From an uncultured Lachnospiraceae bacterium (GTDB taxonomy: Bacteria; Bacillota; Clostridia; Lachnospirales; Lachnospiraceae), in NCBI GenBank assembly GCA_910589075.1, contig CAJUSK010000019.1:1-64000 (forward strand): a stretch of 64,000 nt of DNA. The letters are read 5' to 3'. Under the pieces are notes generated by a model. The model was not told the origin of the DNA. It did no database searches and saw only the letters and a list, made by a program, of their open reading frames with translations. The position numbers and the translations under genes were made by a program. How positions within the stretch are numbered: the stretch's first letter is position 1; every line of letters begins with the position of its first letter. Shown here in pieces: positions 43,837 to 52,076 of this stretch.

Positions 43837-45465
43837 ATGAGATTCAAAAGAACCATGAGAATTCTGGCTGCAGGAGTTCTCACCGCATGCGTGCTGGCAC
43901 TGACCGGCGGGGCGGGAAACAATGCAGCGGTAGTGGAGGCTGCCGGAAGCGGTATGAATGTGCTGGCATCCATCAGCGGTAAAGACGTAACTGTTACAGC
44001 CAGCGCTACCAGCGCACCGGCCAGTGACGACGGCATGCTGTATCTCTTTGCGGAGCCCATCTGGTCGGATACGATTTCCACCAACGCCCTTGCCAGTGCA
44101 CCGGCTGCGGGCAATGCAACGTTTACCACACCATTGAATGCAAACAGTGCGGATTCCCGCCTGTATTCCAAATTTATTGTAGCCGCTCTGCAGGGCGGAC
44201 AGTATGTACCGCTGAATCCGGGCGCTTACATTGTGAATCCGGAAGCTATTGCGGACCATACAACAGCCAGAACCAATGCCGGCAAGAAAGGTCTTTTGGT
44301 AGACCCGGCCAAACTGTCCGGTAATGAAATGGTGGATCTGGGCGTAAAGCAGGCGATTTATAATATCCCGCTTTCCAATATTATCGGGCCCACCACCCAT
44401 GCAAGCTATCCTACCGTAAATTATAATTACAATGGTAAGACTTACCAGTTCAACGGCCTTGTGGTAGCAGAGTACGATAATATTTTCAAGACCATGTCCG
44501 ACAGAGGAATTTGCATTACAGCAGCGATTCTGAACAATATGGGCAACTATCCGCAGCTTATCCATCCGCTTTCCAGAGACGGTTCCGCATGCCCTTACTA
44601 TGCATTTAACAATGCAGAGCCGGAAGGCGTGGACTATATCACAGCAGCGGCTTCCTTCCTTGCAGAACGGTATTCGAATCAGGGACACGGCAAAGTGGAC
44701 AACTGGGTGATCGGAAATGAAGTAACTGCAAGAGTTGAGTGGAATTATATTAACGTCAGTGATCTGAATGCGTATGTCAATGAATATGCAGAAAGCTATC
44801 GTCTGTTCTATAACGGTATTAAGAGCAGAAATGCCAATGCCAACGTATATATCTGTATTGACCAGCAGTGGGACAGAAACAGAGCGGCAGATGCAGGCAA
44901 AAAATATGACAGCAAAGATCTGATTGACGCTTTCAATGCCAACATTGCCACAGGCGGTAATATTGACTGGGGTCTTGCATGCCATCCCATGCCGTTGCCT
45001 TTGACCTGGGCACCGTACTGGACGACAGGCGCATACTATAAGAACCTTGTAAAACACAATGTAAATTCCGCATACGTGACCATGGAGAATATCGAAGTTC
45101 TGACAGATTATATGTGCAGACCGGAATTGCTTGCGCCCAATGGCCAGGTTCGTTCCATTATTGCCACAGAAGTCGGCTACACAGATTCCCAGGGACAGGA
45201 TATGCAGGCGGCAGCATTTGTACATGGTTATCTTCAGGCAGAAAACAATCAGCACATTGACGCGTTCATCTTGTCCAGAGAGACAGATGTGGCGGCAGAA
45301 ATCGGTCAGGGCCTTGCATTTGGTGTGACCAATGTGGATGGAAGCCCGAAACTGATTTATGATTACTACAAATACATAGATACACCCAATGCAGGTCCTT
45401 ACATGGATCAGGCAAAAGCAATGATGGGAATTTCCGACTGGAGTCAGGTACTGACAGCCAGATAG
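43837..45465 (+). CDS. Exported DUF5722-like glycosidase-fold protein
   Basis: 542-aa secreted protein. The signal peptide covers RTMRILAAGVLTACVLALTGG with probable cleavage after VEAAG. An N-terminal beta-sandwich part (LASISGKDVTVTASATSAPASDDGMLYLFAEPIW) precedes a probable TIM barrel, with VDNWVIGNEVTARVEWNY, NVYICIDQQWD, WGLACHPMPLPLTW and IIATEVGYTDSQG. Asn-Glu after a strand, and a later Glu after a strand (ATEVGY), resemble clan GH-A acid/base and nucleophile positions. I believe the family is DUF5722. Followed 13 bases later by an SH3/GDSL hydrolase, probably one operon acting at the cell surface. Confidence 0.78.
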   Translation: MRFKRTMRILAAGVLTACVLALTGGAGNNAAVVEAAGSGMNVLASISGKDVTVTASATSAPASDDGMLYLFAEPIWSDTISTNALASAPAAGNATFTTPLNANSADSRLYSKFIVAALQGGQYVPLNPGAYIVNPEAIADHTTARTNAGKKGLLVDPAKLSGNEMVDLGVKQAIYNIPLSNIIGPTTHASYPTVNYNYNGKTYQFNGLVVAEYDNIFKTMSDRGICITAAILNNMGNYPQLIHPLSRDGSACPYYAFNNAEPEGVDYITAAASFLAERYSNQGHGKVDNWVIGNEVTARVEWNYINVSDLNAYVNEYAESYRLFYNGIKSRNANANVYICIDQQWDRNRAADAGKKYDSKDLIDAFNANIATGGNIDWGLACHPMPLPLTWAPYWTTGAYYKNLVKHNVNSAYVTMENIEVLTDYMCRPELLAPNGQVRSIIATEVGYTDSQGQDMQAAAFVHGYLQAENNQHIDAFILSRETDVAAEIGQGLAFGVTNVDGSPKLIYDYYKYIDTPNAGPYMDQAKAMMGISDWSQVLTAR

Positions 45466-45478
45466 GGGATGAACGAAG

Positions 45479-46444
45479 ATGAAAGAAAAGATAGCAGCGT
45501 TTGTGGCGGGAATTACACTCTGTCTGTTTTGCTTTCTGGGAGCAGGAAGGGATGTGCAGGCGGAGGAACCCCAGGGCGCGGTGAATGTAACTCCTTATAC
45601 GGCGTATCTGTCCATGAAGAGTGACACGGATGTATACGTGATGCCGGGCACTTCATGGGCGGTGCTGGGCAGGCTGCAGGAAGGGCAGCCTGCCATTGCC
45701 ACGGGTAAGACGGACAACGGGTGGTTTCAGATTTATTATATCGGGATGATTGGTTATGTTCCGGGAGACGCGACACAGACATGGTCGGTGCCGGGGCCTA
45801 CCATCTGGGGCAATATTGCCATTGAAGGAGATATTAAGATCAATGCCCTGGGAGACAGTATTACCTATGGTGATAAGTTAAGCGACAGGACCCTTGCTTA
45901 TCCCAACGTGGTCGCTGCCAAAACAGGAGCCGTGAAGCTCAACAATTACGGCTGGAACGGTTCCAGCATGGGCGGTCCTCATCCGGATCGTTTTATAGAC
46001 CGCTATCCGACCATGGACCGGGATGCAAATCTGATCCTTGTCCTGGGAGGCACCAATGACTACGGTGATTTCAATAAAGCAGGAACGCCAATCGGTGCAC
46101 TGGGAGATTTGACGCCGGACACTTTTTATGGCAGTCTGAATCTGCTTATGTGTGGCCTCAAGCAGATGTATCCGGACGGGGAGATTGTATTTATGACACC
46201 CCTTCGTCGTGTGGGATATATGCGGAGAAACCAGAATGGATACTATCTGAACCAGTATGCTTTTGCGATTCAGGATATGGCGGCATTCTGGGGAGTTCGC
46301 GTAATTGACCTGTTGAATGAACCGGAACTGGATTTTTCCAGCAAACAGTCGGTTTATCTGGTGGATGGCCTGCATCCCAATCCTACAGGCCATGCGTTGC
46401 TGGGCGCCTGCGTTTATCGCAGACTGTTTGAGAATCCATACTGA
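45479..46444 (+). CDS. Exported SH3-domain / SGNH (GDSL) hydrolase
   Basis: 321-aa secreted protein. A signal peptide (KIAAFVAGITLCLFCFLGAG) precedes a bacterial SH3-like domain (MKSDTDVYVMPGTSWAVLGRLQEGQPAIATGKTDNGWFQIYYIGMIGYV). An SGNH esterase domain follows with block I NALGDSITYG (Ser), block III LGGTNDYGDF (Asn) and block V VDGLHPNPTGH (Asp and His). Such enzymes deacylate carbohydrates or peptidoglycan-linked groups; the SH3 part may bind cell wall. It is coupled to the upstream DUF5722-like gene. Confidence 0.88.
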   Translation: MKEKIAAFVAGITLCLFCFLGAGRDVQAEEPQGAVNVTPYTAYLSMKSDTDVYVMPGTSWAVLGRLQEGQPAIATGKTDNGWFQIYYIGMIGYVPGDATQTWSVPGPTIWGNIAIEGDIKINALGDSITYGDKLSDRTLAYPNVVAAKTGAVKLNNYGWNGSSMGGPHPDRFIDRYPTMDRDANLILVLGGTNDYGDFNKAGTPIGALGDLTPDTFYGSLNLLMCGLKQMYPDGEIVFMTPLRRVGYMRRNQNGYYLNQYAFAIQDMAAFWGVRVIDLLNEPELDFSSKQSVYLVDGLHPNPTGHALLGACVYRRLFENPY

Positions 46445-46491
46445 TTTGGATTGGATGGGACCAAATTTTATAAATAAGAAAACAGGATGGA

Positions 46492-46527
46492 AAACCGGCG
46501 TCGGAGCGTATGCTTAGGCGCCGGTTT
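46492..46527 (+). terminator. Terminator after GDSL hydrolase gene
   Basis: AAACCGGCG at 46492-46500 pairs with CGCCGGTTT at 46519-46527 around an 18-base loop. Confidence 0.65.
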
Positions 46528-46568
46528 GTATATTCATAACAATTCTCCTGTCATTGTCATATGATGGG

Positions 46569-46596
46569 TTGACATTTTAGAATATTATGGTAGAAT
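46569..46596 (+). promoter_or_regulatory. Sigma-A promoter of GntR-ABC operon
   Basis: TTGACA, 16 bases, TAGAAT. Confidence 0.7.
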
Positions 46597-46624
46597 AAGT
46601 GTATTAACATTCATAGTACACTTA
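46596..46624 (+). promoter_or_regulatory. YtrA-type operator
   Basis: An 8-bp perfect inverted repeat, TAAGTGTA and TACACTTA, separated by 13 bases. The core AGTGTA-N13-TACACT equals the site I recall for Bacillus YtrA. It starts at the -10, so bound repressor would block initiation. Confidence 0.75.
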
Positions 46625-46666
46625 TGCATTAAAAGGTGTGCACAGACTAAAAGAAAGGAGAGGGGC

Positions 46667-47035
46667 ATGATTATTCTGGACTATAAGGACACCAGACCCA
46701 TTTACGAACAGGTAGCAGACAAATTGCAAAAGCTGATTATCAACGGTGTGCTGGAGCCTGACAGTAAGATGCCATCCGTCCGAAGCCTTGCCATGGAGCT
46801 TTCCATCAATCCCAATACGATACAGAAAGCTTATGGGGAGCTGGAACGGACCGGTTTTCTGTATACCATCAAGGGCAGGGGAAACTTTGTTACTTACAAC
46901 GAAGAGCTCTATCTTCTCAAGAAGGATGAGTATAAAGGCAAAATAAACAAACTTCTGAAAGAGGCGGAAGAGATCGGCATATCCAGGGATGTGATGCTGG
47001 AAGAGCTGAGGAAGGGGGAGGAGAGGAATGATTGA
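46667..47035 (+). CDS. GntR-family (YtrA-type) repressor
   Basis: 122-aa regulator with only the winged-helix domain and a short C-terminal tail, as in the YtrA subfamily. The motif YEQVADKLQKLIINGVLEPDSKMPSVRSLAMELSINPNTIQKAYGELERTGFLYTIKGRGNFV is a complete GntR domain. YtrA regulators usually control a downstream ABC transporter, as here. A matching operator lies in its own promoter. It overlaps the ATPase gene by eight bases. Confidence 0.93.
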   Translation: MIILDYKDTRPIYEQVADKLQKLIINGVLEPDSKMPSVRSLAMELSINPNTIQKAYGELERTGFLYTIKGRGNFVTYNEELYLLKKDEYKGKINKLLKEAEEIGISRDVMLEELRKGEERND

Positions 47036-47933
47036 AGTTCGCGATGTGAGCAAATGTTTCGAAGACATTCAGGCAGTGGATCATGTCAGTATCAATATTA
47101 AAGAGGACAGTGTTTTTGGCCTGATCGGTACAAACGGTGCCGGAAAGAGTACGATACTGCGGATGATCAGCGGCGTTATCAGACCTGATGGAGGAGAAAT
47201 CCTGATTGACGGGATTCCGGTGTTTGATCATGCGGAGGCAAAGGAACGATTGTTTTTTATTGCCGATGAGCCGTATTTTTTTGCAAATTCCACACCGGAG
47301 GATATGGGGCGGTATTATAGCAGCATTTTTTCCAAATTTGATCTGTTGCATTTCCATGATTATCTGGAGAATTTTGGACTGGGAAAGCGTCGGAAAATCG
47401 GGACATTTTCCAAAGGCATGAAGAAGCAGCTTGCCATTCTCTGCGGCATCTGTGCCAAAACGAAATATCTTTTCTGCGATGAAACATTTGACGGGCTGGA
47501 CCCGGTTATGCGCCAGGGCATTAAAAGCCTGATGGCGAAGGAAATGGATGAACGGGGGATGACACCGATTATTGCATCCCACAATCTGAGGGAACTGGAA
47601 GATATATGCGACCATGTGGGTCTGCTGCACAAAGGCGGCGTGCTGCTTTCCAGGGATCTGGAAGAGATGAAATGTAATATTCAGAAGATACAGTGCGTAC
47701 TGGAAGAAGGTGTATCGGAAGAAGCGGCTTTTGGAGGGCTGGATGTGGTAAAATCCGAAAAGCGTGGTTCTCTGTATACGCTTACTGTAAGAGGCAGCCG
47801 TGAAGCGATTATCAATTATTTCGGTACGATACATACGATATTTTTTGAGGCGCTGCCACTTTCCCTTGAGGAAATCTTTATCAGTGAAACGGAGGTAGTG
47901 GGCTATGACATCAAAAAAATCATTCTTGGTTAA
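47028..47933 (+). CDS. ABC transporter ATP-binding protein
   Basis: 301-aa ATPase. Walker A is GLIGTNGAGKSTILRMI, the signature is TFSKGMKKQLAIL, Walker B is KYLFCDETFDGLD, and the H loop is PIIASHNLRELED. A C-terminal extension follows the nucleotide domain. It resembles YtrB-type export ATPases for peptides or antimicrobials. It overlaps the permease start by 29 bases. Confidence 0.92.
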   Translation: MIEVRDVSKCFEDIQAVDHVSINIKEDSVFGLIGTNGAGKSTILRMISGVIRPDGGEILIDGIPVFDHAEAKERLFFIADEPYFFANSTPEDMGRYYSSIFSKFDLLHFHDYLENFGLGKRRKIGTFSKGMKKQLAILCGICAKTKYLFCDETFDGLDPVMRQGIKSLMAKEMDERGMTPIIASHNLRELEDICDHVGLLHKGGVLLSRDLEEMKCNIQKIQCVLEEGVSEEAAFGGLDVVKSEKRGSLYTLTVRGSREAIINYFGTIHTIFFEALPLSLEEIFISETEVVGYDIKKIILG

Positions 47934-50090
47934 TATAAAGACGAATGCCAGAAGAAGAGTCTGGCTGATTGTCCTCACATTTCTTGGCTTCTTCTTTTCC
48001 ATGCCGGTATTAACGGCCCTGGTGCTCAGCACGGAAAAGATGTATATGGCGGATTACAGACAGATATTTATCTGGGGCAGATTTTCGCACGATCCATCGG
48101 ATTGAATGGAGGCATGGCCGTATTCATTTCCATGGTGGCCATAATCGCAGCAATACAGGGCTTTTCCTATATGTATCAGCGCAAAAAGCTGGATATGTAT
48201 ATGAGCGTGCCGGTAACGAAAGGCAGGCGGTTTGCAGCCATATATCTGAATGGTTTTCTGGTGTATTTTCTGTCTTATCTGCTGAATCTGCTGCTGAGTT
48301 TTTTTGTGGGCCAGGCAATGGGAGCCAGTACGTCTCTGGCAGTGGAAGAAGCGGCCGGGGCACTGCTGGGAAATACCATTTTGTACCTGGCAGTATACCA
48401 TGTTGCCATTCTGGCGGTTATGCTCACCGGCAACCTGATCGTAACCGTTATGGGCACCTTCGTATTGCTGTTTTATGATGCCATGCTGCATCTGCTTCTG
48501 ACAGGCTACATGGAAACCTTTTTTGGCAGCTTCTATTACAGAAACGCGGAGAAGCATTACAAATTTATGATTTCGCCCATTGTCAGATTTATTCGGTTTC
48601 TGGACCCTGTATTTGACAGTGTGTATGATCTGGGCAGGACAATACACTGGAAGCAGTTCTGGATGGGCATCTGGCCTATTGTACTGGTGGCTCTGCTTGT
48701 TTTTGGAGCTGCATACTGGTGTTATACAAAGAAGCCTGCGGAAGCGTGTGGCAAAGCTATGGCCTTCCCCAAAACAAAAGCTGTCATCAAAATATTGATT
48801 ACCATACAGGTTGGCCTGGGCAGCGGGGTTATTTTTTACGCGCTTTCCGGCAAAAGCATGATGTTCTTTGTATTTGGAATGCTGGCAGGTACGCTGCTGT
48901 GCCATGGCGTGATCGAGGTGATTTATGATTTTGATATCCGCAGTATGAAAAACGGATGGAAATCCCTGCTTGTGGCCGGTGGCTGCATCACTGTGTTTTT
49001 CTGCATTTTCCGTTTTGACGTATTTCGTTATGACGCATATGTGCCAAAAGCAGATGATGTGGAAGATATTGCCGTGGTATTCCCGGATTATTACGGGTAT
49101 TATTATGATGAAAATCTCAATGATATAGGTATGGAAAATTATGTATTTGAAAATATGCATATAACCAATGTGTCTCCGATTCTGGAACTGGCGTCTGCCA
49201 ATATGGCGAACTGGGATGTGAGAGAAGAGCAGGAAGATTCAAATCCCCCATACCGTTATACCATCGTCAAATACCGTCTGAAAAACGGTAAGGAGGTGTA
49301 CAGGCAGTTCCCGGTGGATTATATGACGTATGCTTCCATCCTGGATACGATTATGCTGGATGAAGCGTATCAGAAAGGTTCCCATACGATTTATAATGAA
49401 CCTGTAATCAATCTGGGCAACAGACTGAAAATATATTATGATTGTGGAGACGGAGGCAGAGCGATTCCTGATTTTACAGTAGATGAGTTGGTAGCGGCCT
49501 ACAGAGAAGACATGGAAAATTTTGCCTTTACCGATATGATGGAAGAACTGGTGAGGGGAAAAATCCGACTGGAATGTATAGAAAATGGCGTTTATGTCAC
49601 CACATCCCTGCCTGTCTATCCATCGTTTACCAACACGGTTGCACTGCTGGAGCGAAACGGGATTTATAAAGAAAGCTACGTCAATGTGGATGAACTGGAG
49701 CAGATCGTAGTCAGAAACAGCAACAGTGATGCATATGAACAGTATGCGGAACAGGAAGCATATGATCCGACCATAAGATCCACCTATCAGGATTATACTG
49801 TGGAAGCGGCGTTCAGTGACAGAGCGGAAATGGAAGAAATTGTGAAAGGTGTCTATCCGGACAGTTTCACGGATTACTGGATGAATGATGGTGTGCTGAA
49901 CTATGATTATTATGTGACCGTCACTTATAAGGCGGGAACGAAAAACGGAAGCTATACCAGTACGTTTTTTATGATGGCAGACCAGATTCCGGATTTTGTA
50001 AAAGAGCAGACCCTATATCAGGGAAACGGAGAATCTTCGCAAAATTTCGTTGAAGAACGTGCCGTGCCTGCCCAATATTACACAAACTAA
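47905..50090 (+). pseudogene. ABC transporter permease interrupted by a frameshift
   Basis: The first 66 codons (from 47905) give an N-terminal segment RRRVWLIVLTFLGFFFSMPVLTALVL then DYRQIF and an early stop at 48103-48105. Reading the other frame from about 48060 gives IYLGQIFARSIGLNGGMAVF, which joins smoothly to the 662-residue open frame from 48102. That frame has several membrane segments (FSYMYQRKKLDMYMSVPVTKGRR) and a long extracytoplasmic domain. One frame shift near 48055-48065 thus splits a protein of about 725 residues. The two pieces meet in TTGA, so re-initiation at TTG 48102 is possible. Confidence 0.8.
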
Positions 50091-50101
50091 TTACACAAAC
50101 C

Positions 50102-50145
50102 AAACGGCCACTTTGCTATGTTACAACATATAAAAGTGGTCGTTT
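50102..50145 (+). terminator. Terminator after ABC permease
   Basis: AAACGGCCACTTT pairs with AAAGTGGTCGTTT (one G-T), followed by T. The loop is 18 bases. Confidence 0.75.
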
Positions 50146-50209
50146 TGCAAGGATAGAATTTTATGTACAGGACATACTTCTTAATAAATATGATTTTGGA
50201 GGTATGGCC

Positions 50210-51535
50210 ATGAAACGATATATGGAAATTACGGATGTACATGGAAGAGAAATTCTTGACTCCAGAGGAAATCCCACAGTGGAGGCAGAAGTTACGCTGA
50301 CAGACACCATTACCAAAGAACGCTTTGCAGGAAGTGCAGCGGTGCCTTCCGGCGCGAGCACTGGCAAGTTTGAGGCAGTGGAACTGCGGGATGGAGAGCC
50401 CCGGTATTTTGGACTTGGTACAATGAAAGCGGTGCACCACATAAACACGGAAATCCAGGAAAAAATCATGGGACGTAATGGTCTGAACCAGTTGGAGATT
50501 GACCATCTGATGCTGGAAGCGGACGGGACAGATAACAAAGGACATCTGGGGGCCAATGCCATACTGGCAGTCTCCATGGCTGTGGCAAGAGCAGCAGCCG
50601 CTTCCCTGCACCTTCCTCTGTATCAGTATCTGGGCGGCGTCCATACGAAACTGATGCCGGTTCCCATGATGAATATTTTAAACGGTGGTAAACATGCCTT
50701 TAATACGGTAGACTTTCAGGAATTTATGATTATGCCGGTAAGAGCAGACAGCTTTCGGGAGGCATTGCGGATATGTGCCGAAATCTATCATAATCTGAAA
50801 AAAATCCTCAACCACAAAGGGCTGTCCACAGGCGTGGGGGATGAAGGCGGCTTTGCGCCGGATCTGCCGGATGCAAAGGCTGTGTTGTCACTGATTGTGG
50901 AAGCCATTGAAGCGGCAGGCTACCGGCCGGGGGAAGATATTAAAATTGCCCTGGATGTGGCATCCAGCGAACTGTACAATGAGAAGACCGGTATGTATCA
51001 CTTCCCCGGCGAGAGCAGACTGACCGGCAGCGAAGTGGTCCGGGATACGCAGGAAATGATTTCCTATTATGAGAACCTTCTTGAACAATTCCCGATCGCT
51101 TCCATTGAGGACGGACTGGCAGAGGATGACTGGGATGGCTGGCAGGAAATGACCAGGCGGATCGGCAAACGGGTACAGCTTGTGGGCGATGACCTGTTTG
51201 TAACCAATACAAAACGCCTGGAAGCCGGCATAAAACTGGGCGTGGCCAATGCCATACTGGTAAAAGTCAACCAGATCGGTACAGTTTCGGAGGCCATGGA
51301 AGCCATTGAAATGGCGCATAAGAATGCATACCGGGCAGTGATTTCCCATCGTTCCGGGGAAACATCGGATACCTTTATTGCGGATCTTGCCGTGGCTGTC
51401 AACGCCGGTCAGATTAAAACCGGAGCGCCCTGCCGGAGCGACCGGGTGGCAAAATATAATCAGCTTTTGCGCATTGAAGAGGAAATCGGAGTGGATGCGC
51501 GTTATACGGAGCCGTTTCAGAAAACCCAGGATTGA
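50210..51535 (+). CDS. eno: Enolase
   Basis: 441-aa glycolytic enzyme converting 2-phosphoglycerate to phosphoenolpyruvate. VHGREILDSRGNPTVEAEVTL is the N-terminal block, SGASTGKFEAVELRD the mobile loop, and Mg-binding residues lie in ALDVASSELYN, SIEDGLAEDDWDGW and LVGDDLFVTN; ISHRSGETSDTFIADLAV contains the catalytic Lys-region neighbourhood. GGAGG lies seven bases before ATG 50210; ATG 50204 is too close. Transcribed alone. Confidence 0.97.
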   Translation: MKRYMEITDVHGREILDSRGNPTVEAEVTLTDTITKERFAGSAAVPSGASTGKFEAVELRDGEPRYFGLGTMKAVHHINTEIQEKIMGRNGLNQLEIDHLMLEADGTDNKGHLGANAILAVSMAVARAAAASLHLPLYQYLGGVHTKLMPVPMMNILNGGKHAFNTVDFQEFMIMPVRADSFREALRICAEIYHNLKKILNHKGLSTGVGDEGGFAPDLPDAKAVLSLIVEAIEAAGYRPGEDIKIALDVASSELYNEKTGMYHFPGESRLTGSEVVRDTQEMISYYENLLEQFPIASIEDGLAEDDWDGWQEMTRRIGKRVQLVGDDLFVTNTKRLEAGIKLGVANAILVKVNQIGTVSEAMEAIEMAHKNAYRAVISHRSGETSDTFIADLAVAVNAGQIKTGAPCRSDRVAKYNQLLRIEEEIGVDARYTEPFQKTQD

Positions 51536-51630
51536 GACGGGTTGTGGGCTCAGGAAAGACGGCACACTCCCATTCCCGGGGAAAATCACTTTTTCCTCCA
51601 CAATACTTCTCACAATATTTGGAAAATGAC

Positions 51631-51659
51631 TTGAAATTCTTCCCTCCTTATGATAGAAT
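51631..51659 (+). promoter_or_regulatory. Sigma-A promoter of secG
   Basis: TTGAAA, 17 bases, TAGAAT, 30 bases before the start codon. Confidence 0.65.
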
Positions 51660-51689
51660 GTTGCTTGTTTGAAATTAGGAGGTGTAAGA

Positions 51690-51929
51690 ATGAGCGCGTT
51701 AAGGACCATTCTTTTAATTGTATTTATTATCGTATCACTGGTATTGGCAGTGCTTGTATTAATGCAGGAAGGTAAGTCCGCAGGGCTGGGAGCTATCAGC
51801 GGGGTGGCGGAGACGTATTGGGGTAAGAATAAGGGACGTTCCATGGAAGGGACTCTGGTAAAACTGACAAAGGTATTGGCAGTGCTGTTCTTTATACTTG
51901 CAGCAGTTCTGAACACACGTTTCGTTTAA
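51690..51929 (+). CDS. secG: Preprotein translocase subunit SecG
   Basis: 79-aa membrane subunit of SecYEG with two hydrophobic segments (TILLIVFIIVSLVLAVLVLMQ and LTKVLAVLFFILAAVLNT) joined by the typical GKSAGLGAISGVAETYWGKNKGRS loop. The start at 51690 follows AGGAGGTG. The order secG-rnr-smpB-ssrA is conserved in many Firmicutes. Confidence 0.95.
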   Translation: MSALRTILLIVFIIVSLVLAVLVLMQEGKSAGLGAISGVAETYWGKNKGRSMEGTLVKLTKVLAVLFFILAAVLNTRFV

Positions 51930-51934
51930 GGCTG

Positions 51935-51960
51935 AAAACACTCTTGCAAAAGAGTGTTTT
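51935..51960 (+). terminator. Terminator or attenuator between secG and rnr
   Basis: AAAACACTCTT and AAGAGTGTTTT around a four-base loop, then TT. A strong stem. Confidence 0.8.
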
Positions 51961-52076
51961 TTCTTGTAATGGGAAAAAGATTTCCATTGCGTAGTACGAT
52001 GGTAAGTCTGTAAAGCGTGTTTGGGCTATTCTATATGGGAAATTTGCAGTCGTTGAATATTCGGAAAGCGAGGAAT

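Noticed and set aside
43711..45255. 514-codon open frame on the minus strand
   Set aside because: It is antisense to the well-supported exported DUF5722-like gene, with no ribosome site and an implausible Cys/His/Ile-rich product.
48102..50090. Treating the 662-codon frame as a complete permease
   Set aside because: The upstream 66 codons encode the expected first membrane segment, and the frame between joins naturally after one shift, so the gene is interrupted rather than short.
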